Source: Cyathus striatus
Taxonomy: Eukaryota > Basidiomycota > Agaricomycetes > Agaricales > Nidulariaceae
Length of the DNA stretch: 64,000 nucleotides
Direction of reading: 5' to 3'
NCBI GenBank assembly: GCA_025738555.1
Contig: JAOVFP010000007.1
Span: 3,906,001 to 3,970,000, forward strand
The notes under the pieces are model-generated. The model made no database searches. It was given only the letters and a program-made list of their open reading frames with translations, and was not told the origin of the DNA. The position numbers and the translations under genes are program-made. Positions 35,869 to 48,400 of the stretch are shown one piece after another (the first letter of the stretch is position 1; each line of letters starts with the position of its first letter).

Positions 35869-37082
35869 TCTATGACTGTAATGGTAATAAATATAACTAA
35901 ATATATCTTAATGTTCCTAAAATAAATGAAGATAAGGGGAATGTTAGTATCGTCTAAACTTATATCTTCTTAAACTCTAAAACGAGTGAATATTAAGATA
36001 AAATAAGTTCGAAATAAGTTGTTTTAAAGTAAGGGTCATCCTTACTTACACTAAATTGTTCTAACTTCGCTAATCAAGCTGATGAGGATTTTCCTGATGT
36101 ACCTAACCCTTAGTACAAGAGAGATTTCAAGAGCAGCATATGCGATTGGCGCTACATTTAAAGCAAAGGATTCTATTGAATTTGTTTTTTCAATTAGATA
36201 TCAATTTAAAATACTGTATAAGACTAGGAATGACTCAAGCGAAGGGAAGCAGGTAGAAGTTTGACGATGCAATTGATGAAGTGAGTGTTGAAGCTGAAGC
36301 TGTTGACGTTAAACGTTTGAAGTTGCATTGTGAAATTCTGTCAATATCAAGTCCAACATCAAATTTCCTAACCCGAACGATTCTTTTAAGTAGGAAGTGC
36401 TGTGGCACCGCACCTTCGCTATTTCAAGCCCAGTCCATTCACCACAGTGACTGAGTACGACACAGTAGGCCGATTGTCATTCGCTCACTCAGGCCTCAGC
36501 CCTTTAGGCTTCAAAGCTTCAAGTTCCATAGCATCATCACTAAATTCGGGCGAATTGGATGATTCAATATCATTGATCATGCTTGTTCACGATCATCATG
36601 AGTTGCCAACATATTATAACCGAAATCATAATTGATTATTTTCCATCGTCCTGCACCATAGTTTTTATAATCAATGTGATCGTGTTATAATATTGTAGGG
36701 AGTTATAAGTCAAGTATCCTATTTTATTGTCCTCATACATGGTATTTGATATTATTGTAATATAATGAATTGGTTGTGCTATTATTTTTGTATGATGAAG
36801 CCATGGTAATGTTATAGCCTGTGCATGAGGTATACTAAGTATTATTGCGATATGACAAGAATATTGTAATGTTATTGCTTTAGCATGAGTTTAACTTGAT
36901 GTTACGGGTTTAGCATGAGTTTGATTTTATTTTATTTGGAAGAAATGAAAGCGGAGCTTCATTACAACACAGATATTCAATTGTACTTATGGCTCCGGGA
37001 TGATGATAGTTCGAAATTTCAAATAGTTTTAATAATAGTACCATAAACATTGTCAGACATCGTAAGTACTACATAAATAAAA
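35869..37082. other. AT-rich spacer between Plavaka units
   Basis: No supported gene. TACACTAAATTGTTC near 36045 has a CACTA word that could be an element end, but I did not find its inverted partner. A short repeated word TTTAGCATGAGTTT occurs twice near 36880-36920. Confidence 0.35.
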
Positions 37083-38755
37083 CTAAGTAGCCGTATGTCC
37101 CAGGCCAGCACGAGAAGCAGTTATCTGTGCACGCTCACGGCGGTCCCTCTGCGCACGAAGCATGTCTAAAGATGTGGACATCGTGTTCAAAGGGGCAACA
37201 GCGAAAGACGAATGGGGAAATATTTGGCTACAACAGGAAGAATTTAGCAAAACATACACGGTTAAAATAGTTGAATAGAAGTGTGCATACCGATTCCACC
37301 AAGCCATAAGGGCTTGTACATGAAGCTTCTCTCGCACTGTAGATGTGTTCTCAAGGTAATCTACTATAAAATTGTAGAAGGCTTGGTAGTTGAACCCTTC
37401 ATGCTCAACTGTCCAGGATGCGGAACTAGACAACGAGTAATGAACCTACAGTGTATCAACGTTATCAGTTTGAAATCAATAAAAAATGATAGAGAACTGC
37501 ACACCTGGGCGCAAATATATGCAATAGACCTTGGTGTTACAGATTTCATGTTGAGCAAGGAGGCAACACCCTGGCGGTTCGAGCCCTTGACCTTTCTCGA
37601 CTTGGCAGGTTGGGGATTCTCAGCATCGGCATCACCTCCCTCGTCTGCAGTGAAACATTTTGCAGACGAAGGAGAGGTGAATACGTGCATAAATGCCTAT
37701 GAGCAAAGTGAGTAGCCAGTTAAACTGATATGTTGGGTGGCACATACCATTACTAATAGGTCACTCCTGAGAAATCCAGCCTCAATATCTTCTGGGTAGT
37801 ATATGTATTTGCGGTACAAAAGCCGACAGAAGAAGTTTCGGCCAAGTGAATAGCTAGGGTGTTCTCCTGACCTAACTCGGTCTCGAATCCTATTCAACAC
37901 AGATTAAAGGTAAGTGATGTATACAAGACATACAACCGAAATGAGTACTTACTGTTCATCCTCCCAATCAATATCCACCGGGCAGATGAGGTATCCAATA
38001 TGCCCGTTCTGAAGGCCAAGACTAGAGCGGTCCAAGGCATCAATAAGAGGAATGGGCTTGAGCTCTTTGTTTATGAAATTGATGACGACGACCTTGAGCT
38101 CCTTAGTGTCATGGGCCCGTGCATCGTTGGCACTTTTCTCAAGCTATATATTAATATTGCATCAGCTCAAAGATAAATGTAAACCAATCTTAATAACTTA
38201 CCATGGAAAAGAATGCATGCATGAAGTTGCTCGCAGTTGGAGAAATCGCCAAGAGTCTTATCGAATCCTGGTATCAAGCGGCGCAGAATTTGAAAGGCCC
38301 TATGATCACGAGCACGACTAGAAGGATTATGTCAATGTCAAACAAATCCAAATACAAGGTGAGATTTGACGTTACTCGTGTTTAATCGCTGCAACCTGTT
38401 CTTGCCTCAGACCAGCTAGAAAAGCGTCATCATCATCATCTCCATCGCCGTTCTCAGCAAGTTCATGAAGATCGTTATTCCTAGTAACTTCTTGTAAGTT
38501 CCCAAAAAGAGTGACTGTTTTACGGATGCCTCTCCCAAGTGTGGAGGTGGATGGTGTTCTGTCTTTGGTAAGTCATAGTTTCAATGTAGTGTGCAATGAT
38601 ACTTACTTGGTTCGCTTTTTAGACCTTTCCCATTCGGTCACTTGCTGAGATAAAGACAAATAGAGTCGCTTGTACTTCACAAGCTCTATGTCTGAAGGTA
38701 GCAGGCCACTGTCAGGCTCGGAGTCGTTGTCTGGGGCTTCACGAATGTGCGACAT
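37083..38755 (-). CDS. DUF6698-like fungal protein
   Basis: Minus-strand gene with start MSHIREAPDNDSEPDSGLLP at 38755 and last codon before 37083 (ITASRAGLGHTAT). About seven short-intron exons encode, in order, an acidic leader, IRKTVTLFGNLQEVTR, LRRLIPGFDKTL, LKVVVINFINKELKPIPLID, GHIGYLICPVDIDWEDE, FLRSDLLVM, and FNYQAFYNFIVDYLEN with ALMAWWNR. The order (IPGF helix, segment with a crop of conserved Trp/Asp near GYLICP, then the FNY..FY..I..W end) is that of a mushroom-restricted family I remember as DUF6698; function unknown. The gene lies head-to-head with the second Plavaka transposase, mirroring the first pair. I did not find a stop in the exons examined, but not every exon border is certain. 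Confidence 0.55.
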
Positions 38756-38758
38756 GGT

Positions 38759-38896
38759 ATGTGCAGGAATAAGGGCGGTGGAGTGGAGGGAAGGAAAGCA
38801 AGATTCAGAGATTTGGGTTTTTAAAGGTACGGTTGCTCATCGGATCGGCTAATAGTTTTCTAACGTTAGGGGTAGGAAATACCAATTGGCCATGAC
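38759..38896. repeat. Duplicated segment, first copy
   Basis: From GGTACGG at 38826 to GGCCATGAC at 38896 this 71-bp piece matches 39044-39114 with few differences (both contain TAGTTTTCTAAC then TTAGGGGTAGGAA and CCAATTGGCCATGAC). Weaker similarity (GCGGTGGAG) extends the match upstream to about 38759. It lies directly upstream of the DUF6698-like gene. Confidence 0.75.
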
Positions 38897-38998
38897 CATG
38901 GCTCCACGCTACTATTGTACTGCCGGTTTACGCATGTGTTCAGACAATGCGATACTTTTCTTTAAGCCACTGTTCTGCTCATGGTTGGGTATGGTTAC

Positions 38999-39114
38999 TG
39001 GTGCAAGGTCTGTAGCGGTGGAGAGTGTAGGAGGAACTTGATAGGTATGGTCGCTCATCAAACTAGCTGATAGTTTTCTAACATTAGGGGTAGGAACTAC
39101 CAATTGGCCATGAC
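38999..39114. repeat. Duplicated segment, second copy
   Basis: Second copy of the segment at 38759-38896, offset by about 218 bp. It may represent duplicated promoter sequence of the minus-strand gene, or a duplicated element end. Confidence 0.75.
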
Positions 39115-39261
39115 TACGGCTATGACCAAGGCGCGCTTTTTGCTCGCGGCGCTGATCTTAACTCTCTGTACAACTATGACCCGACGAAATACGTCGCCAT
39201 AATCATGGTTATTCTATTCTCCATCTCAACTGGTATGTTTAGTATGTCATAGACTGAAGTT

Positions 39262-39555
39262 CTAGCTAGGTTCCTGCTCAGGTGGAAGTACAACATGGCG
39301 TGCGGTTAGAAGGTAGGTGTTATTGCCTGCGGATAGGTAGATACCTCCGGTGCCCTCAGTTCCCGGAGTTTGGATGGAAGCGATGGGAAGACCGAGTGCA
39401 GCGGTAAGAGGACTGCAAAATGAGGAGATTAGGTCTGCACTTGGGACATGATCGAGGAGCATACAGTTGTACCGCCTGAAGCACGATTCACGAAACGGCA
39501 TTGGGGGTGATCTGTATCTGCGTGTATGTTCGCAAAGTAAAAATCCTGCCATCAA
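39262..39555 (-). pseudogene. Fragment of trypsin-like-fold mushroom family
   Basis: The minus strand encodes SPLTAALGLPIASIQTPGTE, then GTGGIYLSAGNN and LLTARHVVLPP. This is the hallmark segment of a large Agaricomycete family with a trypsin-like peptidase fold, where TARHV carries the first catalytic-type histidine. The fragment stops at EPS after about 97 residues, while the family usually continues for several hundred more, and no N-terminal exons are present. It is a relic caught between the DUF6698-like gene and the second Plavaka gene. Confidence 0.6.
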
Positions 39556-39692
39556 CTACCAATCTGGCATATGCCGGAGCATAGCCAAGTTATTGAACAG
39601 GGGTACTGGTGCTAGCTTTTACGCCTCTCACTGTACTTTCCATATCCATGCGCACACTCTTTTGTATCGTTGCTGTTGCATATACAATACTA

Positions 39693-42600
39693 ATGGTATT
39701 TCAATGTTCATCACATTGCCCAGGACGATTTGAGACAAGCAAATCACTCAAGCTTCATCAGAAATCATGTGATGGGTTTCGAAAAGCGTCCGATCATGCA
39801 CATATTCTACGCCAATCTGTAGCTGCATCGAAGAAGAAGAAACAGCTTGAGATAAAGAATCGAAAAGCACAGGTGTCTCAAGAACAGGTTAGTACACTCA
39901 ATATGTTTTATATACTGTTTATTTAGTTATTTGATTTCTAGTTCAGAGTGATGGTAGATTCAGAAGCTGAAATATCTGGCGCGATGACTATTGATTCAGA
40001 AGCTCCAGAATCAATTCCGCTACCATTGCCAGAGATTTCTTATTCACCATTGACATCACCTCCTGGCTTAGTCCCTCGTCCACGATCTCCCCCAATCCGC
40101 ATCACTCGTATAGGCAGGGGTACACATATGCCTCAGAGATACCGAGACATTCTTCCTGAGCCACCTCAGTCTATTCTAGTACAAGAACCAAATCCGAGTG
40201 TCATTCAGCGAGTCATATTAATTGTTCGTGATCGCATACGAACACTCAAGAATACGTTTGGCATATGGCGTGAATACCTTCACCGACCATCCCATGATCC
40301 AGATGCATTTGTCACATCTAATGACTTGCTTTCTTCGTCTCGCATCAATCAACCAGTCAATATATCACCTGCTATTCCAAACGAACATTCGGTACACAAA
40401 AATACAAGTATTTCATTACTTATGGACTGGAAAAACAGTGGAGGAACTATGAAGTCAGATGGTGAAATGGACCGTCTAGTGGAAGATGTACTTTTACACC
40501 CAGATTTCGATGTATCACACCTTCCTGGTTTCTCAGCTCGTCGCGAAAATCAAAGAATTGATAATGCGGATAAGAAGTCACCATTGCTCGATTCTTTTAC
40601 AGAAGTTAGTGTGCCTATTGAAGTTCCCTCTGGTGATAAAGATGTGCCGGCACACACTTTTATGATTCCTGGACTTCACTACCGAAGCCTTGTTGGTGTT
40701 ATCAGGGCAGCCTTTACTGATCCACTGGCCTCAAAATTCCACTTTTCGCCTTACAAGCTTTTCCAAACTTCACAAACTGCTGAAAACGACCAGAGATTAT
40801 ATTCTGAGCTCTATGACTCTGATGCATTTATTGAAGAGCATGACAGAGTACAGTGTGCTCCAGTTCCACCCAGCGAACCTGATTGTAAGCGTGAAAAGGT
40901 GGTTGCTGCACTTATGTTCTGGTCGGATGCCACCCACTTGACAAACTTTGGAAATGCGAAATTATGGCCAATTTATATGCTCTTTGGAAACCTTTCCAAA
41001 TATACTCGCTCGCAGCCAAGCTCAGGAGCATGTCACCATGTTGCTTATATTCCATCCATATCCGATTCCTTACAAGACTTGTTAGCAACATTTCATGCGA
41101 AGTGGAGTAAACAGAAGAAGGATATCCTCACTCATTGCCGCCGTGAGCTTATGCATGCTGTTTGGCGCATATTACTCGATGACAAGTTCATACATGCTTG
41201 TAAATATGGCATAGTTATTATGTGCTTCGATGGAATTGAGCGACGTGTTTATCCTCGCATTTTTACATACTCAGCTGATTATCCAGAGAAGTGATTTCTT
41301 TATTCTTTATCGTCTTAATAACATTTCTAATGATATCCTTCAATAGAGTTCTTCTTGCTACCATCCGTGACAAAGGGCTTTGTCCTTGCCCTCGTTGTTT
41401 GGTTTCCAAAGTTAAGCTGGACTTAATGGGACTGGTATATGATATTAAGTTCCGTTTGTGTCACGGTCGAAAGGTTTTAATGGATATTGTCCTACGAAGC
41501 CGTGAATTTATTTACAAGCTGGCCCGTCCAATTGGCGGAGCAGCTGTAAATGCCTTGTTAAAACCAACATCATCGGTTCCTACAGTGGTATGTATAGCTT
41601 ACACTTTTTGTCATTAAGATGGTTGCTTATTTGTATTAGAATGCTTTTGTGGATCGACTAGGCGATAATTTTGACGTATCAAAAATGCTTGTAGTTGACT
41701 TGGCACGCACTAGGTGACTACGTGCATACCATTCGTACCTTTGGGTGTACAGACTCCTATTCTACACAACTTGTGAGTGCGATGAACTTCCAGCAGATTA
41801 CTTACAAATAATTTGTTACAGGGAGAACAAGCACATAGGGCAGTTAAGCGTCATTATGCTTCAACTAACAAGCGGAATGCGCCAGGACAAATTGCAAAGC
41901 ATTATCGTCGAAAAGAAAAGGCTGAACACCGACGAACTGTTCTCAATAATGTTACACGAGATGCTGATGAACTTACTGCAAATGATTACGACATTCATTA
42001 CCAGATCTCAAGCTCTCAGAATCATCCGGTTGATTTATTCAAATTTGTTAGACAGCATGCCGGAGATCCTGCTACTAAGGTATGAGATTCTGTCATATTG
42101 AACGTCAATATTCATTTGACTGAACCCTAACAACCAGAACTTCATCCCAAAACTTCAGGAACACATACTCGGGAGGCTACTGAACCGTTCATTTGATGGT
42201 GATACATACGGCGAATTTACTAGCGAAGATAGAAACTTGGTCCATTTCATCGGAAACAAGATATACTCAGTTCAAACATGCCGGATAAATTATACCACTT
42301 ACGATGTCCGACGCGGTCAAGATGTTGTTAACCCACGTAATCATGCAGATATCATGGTTTGCCCTCCTGAAGATGGTGCACCTCAGGCATACTGGTATGC
42401 GAGGGTTCTTGGTATATTTCATGCTAAGATTTCTTGTAACCACCCCGATGCACAAACATATTCAACGAACAGTATGCAATTTCTCTGGGTACGTTGGTTT
42501 GGTGATGAACATTGCTATTCATTTGGGTTCAGTCACGGTAAACTGCCAAAAATAGGATTTGTTCCATCGGATGACCCTTACGCATTCGGGTTCATTGACC

Positions 42601-43114
42601 CCGCTCTCGTAGTGCGGGGATGCCATTTGATGCCAGCCTTTGCAAATGGGCGTACGAAAGACCTTCTACCCGAAGATTTGTCGCTGGGTCGAGACAGAGA
42701 TCAAGAAGGTGATTGGGAAAATTTTTACGTTGGAATGTAAGTCAGATATCTCAATTTTCAACGGTTGTAAATTGTTCACTTACATTTGGCATTTGTAATA
42801 GATTTGCAGATAGGGATATGATGATACGACATTTCGGTGGGGGCGTTGGACACCTCTCGAACACTATTCCTGTCCTAGCACATGATGAAAATGAGTCCGA
42901 CGAGCTTCAGGAGACAGATACAGATCCCATTGTAGACTTTGACAGGGATGAAGTTGGCGATGCTACACAGCCTGTTGAAGGGCTACTTGATGAAGAGTCT
43001 GACAATGGCAGTAGCAGTGGGTCAGAAGATATGTCGGATGAATGCGCCAGTAACGAAGGTGGCTCTGAGGACGAGGAAGAAGCTGGTTCTGATCCAGGAT
43101 ATGCAAGCCTTTGA
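39693..43114 (+). pseudogene. Plavaka-type transposase with internal deletion
   Basis: A second, distantly related Plavaka transposase. Exons: 39693-39887 (finger CSSHCPGRFETSKSLKLHQ), 39942-41290, 41347-41587, 41640-41772, 41822-42079, 42138-42736 and 42802-43114. Family landmarks: YSELYDSDAFIEEHDRVQ, MCFDGIERRVYPRIFTYSAD, CPCPRCL, NAFVDRLGDNF then LVVDL, IRTFGCTDSYSTQ, AVKRHYASTNKRN, FVPSDDPYAFGFIDPALV and FADRDMMIRHFGGGVGH. At about 41700-41707 the sequence jumps from KMLVVDL directly to ALGDYVHTIRTFG in a +1 frame, producing a TGA at 41715. From memory of the family, roughly 200 or more residues should lie between these motifs, so the core is deleted. Everything else is open, which suggests the deletion is fairly recent. 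Non-autonomous at best. Confidence 0.85.
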
Positions 43115-44230
43115 AGTGACTAATACTAGTTTAGTAGCAGTAGTCTTTATTAATGGTCGTCACATGGTCATCAATTTTGGTTTCATTTGCTTATGAATAA
43201 CTTGCAGGGCCTGTACGCAGCTCTTGAGATTCTTATAAGGCGTGTAGAAGATAGTATATTGATTATAAGTCACTGCTAATGTACATTTACTGTTCGTAAT
43301 GAATGACTAATATCGCACCGTGTTGATAACTACTTACAATTAATCCATCACATCACCTTCAAAGTACAAGGAAGTATAAGTAATCTTTGAGCATTGCCAA
43401 CAGATTACGCGACAGGTGCAATGTCGTCTACAACGTATGATACCACTATAATATTGATGTCAAATCATATTCCATTATCATCGCTTATAATCCAAAATCA
43501 TATTAGCCACGGATCGTGAGAAACATAAGGACATACAATTTCTTCACCGGTTTAGTGATGCATCTATTTGTTTTTCTGCTGGGTCTTTCTTGCTTACAAC
43601 TTTCGACATCCCAGCATTAGAGGACATCCTTCAACTTCGTGATATTCTCGCAGGAATTCAACATGGCGTAAATATTGCCTAGGGACTCGAAAGCGAAGAT
43701 AGAAAGTGATTTAGTCACCTCGGCAGATGGCAATCAGAGAGAAGTGGTTTCGCCGCGGTAAGCATGATACGCGTCCATATTCCACGGGTTTTGCTTTATA
43801 ACTTAGTTCTCAGGTATATCTTTCCCGCACCACAGCATCGGACATGAACTTATTATCTATAAAAAAAAAGTTTGCGGACTTCAGACTGTTATCTACGAAA
43901 GAAAAGCAGCCATCGGATCTCAGAAGAGCTACTCAGCCAAATCGCGTCTATGATCTGGCATAGCGAAACGGCAAACCACAAAAACATGCATCTTAAGCAG
44001 GCCATGGACGACTGATCCCTTCGGGGTCTTCAAGCCTGTCACATGCAAATGCAAAAGTGGACGACGTGTTCCGGAGTAGGTTAGAACTTTTATTGAAGGT
44101 GCCGAAAACGGTGCGCTTCGCTATGAGCAAGACATTCTGATTTCCAAATACTAAATGAAGCTTAAGCTTAGGCTCTTGTTACCTCCTTTGCGATGTGTAT
44201 TTCCTCTACCAGCGATTACATCCTCATACA
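43115..44230. other. No gene seen
   Basis: AT-rich sequence with short frames only. Probably holds the right end of the second Plavaka unit and flank; no termini could be paired. Confidence 0.35.
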
Positions 44231-44243
44231 ACTTCATTCGAAA

Positions 44244-44817
44244 CTAGAGTTCCTGAACGTCATGACTCAGCGTTACCATTTCGAATTTACCTCTCAGTCT
44301 CACTCTGCTGCAAACAAACATGACGATCCCATCGATAGGGAATCTTTCTTTCTGGCGCTCCTGGCGTCGTATCGGTATCTCTGGCCCTATGCAACGATCC
44401 GCGTTGTAGTCGAACTTGGGGATTTCGCTACAGGGTGTTGAAAGTAGGCCGATGGTATAGGAGCTGGGAACGATGCCACAAACGGAGTAGATTTGTTCCT
44501 GTTGGACGGCGAGTAGGCATGAATATCGTGCCTCAACGGTGCCCCAGGAGTGTGCGTTGCATCTCATTGGTGCTATCATATCCAACGACTGGGAATCGAG
44601 TGACTTCACCATGGTGGATTGTTTCGATGCGCGGAGGTTGTGAACCTTCTTTGCTATGGTCTACAAAGCAGAACAACCAGGCGACACTGTCAACATAGGG
44701 TGCTGGGAACAGACGTACACGGTATGTACGTCTTATATCGAGCGTAATGATATCCTTGATCATGTTGCTTCCAGAAGCAGTCTCTTCCATTGTCGGATTC
44801 TCGTCTGCCAGTGACAT
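44244..44817 (-). other. Coding-like minus-strand sequence, unrecognised
   Basis: Two overlapping minus-strand frames: one starts MSLADENPTMEETASGSNMI at 44817 and runs 94 residues; the other, in a different frame, starts at 44612 and runs 122 residues with coding-like composition. They may be one gene with an intron around 44530-44600 or a frameshifted relic. No domain recognised. Confidence 0.25.
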
Positions 44818-45100
44818 ATATGGAGCCTTACTCTTCTCTATGGTTTATATTCGCTGAAAAAAGTGCTTCTGCTTGGTGGCTAGGGTGGGCTCAGCATGGA
44901 GTCTAAACACGATGGTGCTATTGGAGAATAAGCTAATAAGCTAGTAAGTAGATACCGTAGCCTTTATCATGTATTATCAGCCTTAGTCCTCGTAACAATC
45001 TAAAACTTTCTGGTTCCTTCAAATGGCTTCCGACAAATGTAAATAATAAAATGAAACAGAAGACAACGGCAATGTAAAAATACAAAATAAGAGATAAAAA

Positions 45101-45218
45101 GTTCGTAATCTAGGCAATGTTCGCTATTCGTAATCTAAGCAATATTCGTAATCTAAGCAACGTTCCTAATCTAAGCTATGTTCGTAATTTAAGCAAAGTT
45201 CGCACAGTCTAAGCAATA
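45101..45218. repeat. Minisatellite, 18-bp unit, copy A
   Basis: About six to seven imperfect repeats of GTTCGTAATCTAAGCAAT located some 210 bp beyond the stop of the kinase gene, probably in its 3' untranslated or downstream region. The same array with different unit changes lies at 55520-55634 in copy B. Confidence 0.85.
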
Positions 45219-45429
45219 ATTCAGTCCAAGAAATGAGCAATATTCTATAACGCAGCACTGCGGAGATAGGTGACGTCGAGTACTGGGGATGCCGAAAAGA
45301 ATCAGGAAGCAATACGGAAGGGGTGATACAAGGACCAGCGTGAGTTGAAGCACTATAATGGCCGGCACCTAGCATGAGATGGAGATACGAGAATCATAGA
45401 GGAGAAATCGAAGGAATGAGAACCGATAC

Positions 45430-48400
45430 TCAGAATACAGATGATGACGACGAATGAATTCCAGGTCCTAACGAAAGCGGTGGAAGGACCGGAGTCGGTG
45501 CAATTGCTTGAGCACGCTTTGCACGTTCATCATCAAGAATGCTGTAGTATTCCTCGAAGGGTGGAGCAGTTGTCTGGTGCTCAACGGCTTCCCAATCGCT
45601 GCATGAATAAACCAAATTAGAACAAGTAAGAATACAGAATGAGAACCGTACATCGTTTCGAACATCCAATGTTCATGGATCTGCTCATAGCTGAGACGGT
45701 TCTCTACGCTCGAGTCCATCATCTACGAGATAAAGAATATATAAGAGTAAGTATAGAACATAATGTTGAAGAAAAACTTACCCTTGTGATGAAGTCCTTT
45801 CCGGCACTAGTTAAAGACTCATCTAACATCAGGACTCTGGACTCAGCATCTTCAGGGTGGGTTTCAACATTTGCTAGGTCTGCATAGGGGAATTTGCCGC
45901 ATAGTAGTACGTGTGTAATGACACCCACGCTGTAAAGATCTGCCCCGAAACTATGATACTCGCTCCTCATGACTTCAGGAGCCGCGTAGACAGGCGTTCC
46001 ACATGGAATATTGACAGTCCATGGGTTGTCTTCGGTCCATAGAAACGGGAACGTGAACGTATCCGGCTTAGCTTCTTGAAGGCGAGCCTGATCCTCGAGA
46101 TAGGCGGTGGTCCATGTAGAGAACTCGGACGACGATATAAGGTCTTGCGAGGGAATGGCAAATTGGTGAGCCATTCCGAAGTCACCAATTGCGAGATGAT
46201 TTGAGGGGGTTATAAAAATGTTCTCGGGCTTTACATCCCGATGAATGATGCGAGAGCGATGGAGGTCCCTAAGTGCGACGATCTAAAAGCAGATTAGACA
46301 AAACCAGAATGAAAATGAGTCAAGGTGACGTACAATTTCCGCGACATAAAATATGGTCAAGTCGCGAGGAAATGTTGATACTTGCACATTGATGTCAAGC
46401 AGGGTACCGGCATATGAATGCTATCAAGTAGTCAGATCTGAACTACATTCGAAAAGTAAAAGAAACTCTCGTACCATCACCATGAACATCTCATCCTTGT
46501 ACACAAACCCCCCGAAAACCATGACAACCCAATGAGACCAGTTCATTACCTTGGTCAAATCGAGTTCATTCTCAGCAAGACAGTCGTGTTTCATCCTCTT
46601 AACAGCTACGACCTTCGGCATTCGGTGATCTTCAGTAACAACAGCGTACCGACTCACTGATCCATAGGCACCCGCGCCCAACAGCTTCTCATAGGAGTAT
46701 GTTGCGAACAAATTCGTCACCCAGATGCGACGTCCCAATTTCGGCATTGGAACATAGAGAATCCTCTTTACTACAATGACGGGATCGCGGGCCTCCAGAG
46801 GCGAGTATTTGGCGACCTCAGCGGTAAAATCCTCTTTATAATCCACTGACTGAGGGACTTCAGTGGCGTGACCTTCTTGTGAGACCGTGTTAAGTTTTTC
46901 ATCTTCGTCGCCCTCAGGTACCGGTGGATCGGGAACCTCCGCTGGAGTAGTTCGTCCAGCAAATGACCTAGGTATTGGCACGAATGGTTGCTGGATACCG
47001 CAGGAAGGTGGATCCTTGACAGTGTGGATGTTACTGTTAGAAGAAATATTAGATAGTTAGAATGAAGTTATACCAGAAGAAGTACCTCGGCTTCAGATGA
47101 CTACTCAAACGAGGACATATCACCCTAACATCCCCGGTGCAAGCTTCCGTACGGGATATGATTTCGAATCCATCAGACGTTAGAGACGGACGACCTCCTA
47201 GCACATTCGCTTCGGGAACAGAACGCGCAAGGCACTGCGACGTGGCGGAAGATTTGACGAGAAAGTCGACTTCGAGGACGGCGGCTTGATGCCCAACGAG
47301 ATTCGGCACCGCTAGATCGACAACTCCAGGAAAAGCAACGCTATGGAACGAAACAAGTTCAGTCAGTGCGAGCTTAACAAAATCGAGAACATTGAACTCA
47401 CTCCACATTGGGTAGAGCAGGACAGAGGCCATCGAATGATGTCCTAAAGGGCTCTACTGTAGCTGAATGGCTACAGGGTGGAAGGTACTCAGGAAGCGGT
47501 AGCGACGCTTCACCGGAGATTGTCGAGCTTGACGTGTTGGTAACCAGAGCGTGTTTGATCCCAACGGTATGATAGTCTTCTCGACGAGCAACACTGCAAA
47601 AAGTAAACGGTCAGCCTATACGATTAATTGGAATTGAATAACCTACTTAGAATCGGGCGGAGCCTGACCAAGCACCTCAAACAATGGCCCAGCATGCACA
47701 TTTTCAGCTGCAGCTGGATATCTGCGGGAAAATGGGTAATCTGGAAGTGGAAGTGAGCCATCACTTGAGATTCTGCTTGAGGTGCTATTCTGACGACTTG
47801 TTGTTGCGCTCGTCACGTCGTTGGGTGTGCCTTTGTGGTTGTCCTGTGTGGGTGCGGAGTAGTCGCCGTCGCCGTCGATTTTGTCGTCAACTATGAAGAG
47901 CCTAAGCATCTCACTGCAAAAAAATAGTAACTAGACGTACCATGGGCCCTCGTGTCAGTCATCGTAACCCTTCCTTCCTTGATACCAACATCGCCGCCCT
48001 CCCTACAAGTCTGAGTCGCAGCTGAAGACAAGTAAAGTGAGAAGGAGGGATAATGTTAGAAAGGAGATACGCACCATCCCGGTATTGAGCAACCTGAACG
48101 CCGATGGACCGTCGACAAAGGCGTCTCTTAACATTAACAGCCCTAACTTTAACGGATGTCCGGCCATGACGTGCGACAGACTTGTGTCCAGTGGATCTCG
48201 GGAGTGGTCCTATGTCCTGATGGCCTGGGGAACGACCTGTAACACATCTCAGTATCACCGAAATCAAACTAAAGTTAAGAAATCTGCTTACCGTTTCCAA
48301 CCGCATAGCGACCACCTTTTTCTCCATCCATCATCTTCCTCCGGAGGTTAGATCCCACTCGATAAAAGGCTCCAAATACCGCGCCGAAGGCAAGAAAGCG

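Noticed and set aside
36045..36060. CACTA word as a Plavaka terminus
   Set aside because: No inverted TAGTG partner with matching neighbours was found by eye on the other side of either Plavaka gene.
47049..47432. Separate 127-codon gene starting MASVLLYP
   Set aside because: Its first part is an out-of-frame reading of a kinase-gene exon plus intron; the rest is the next exon. The spliced chain explains it better.
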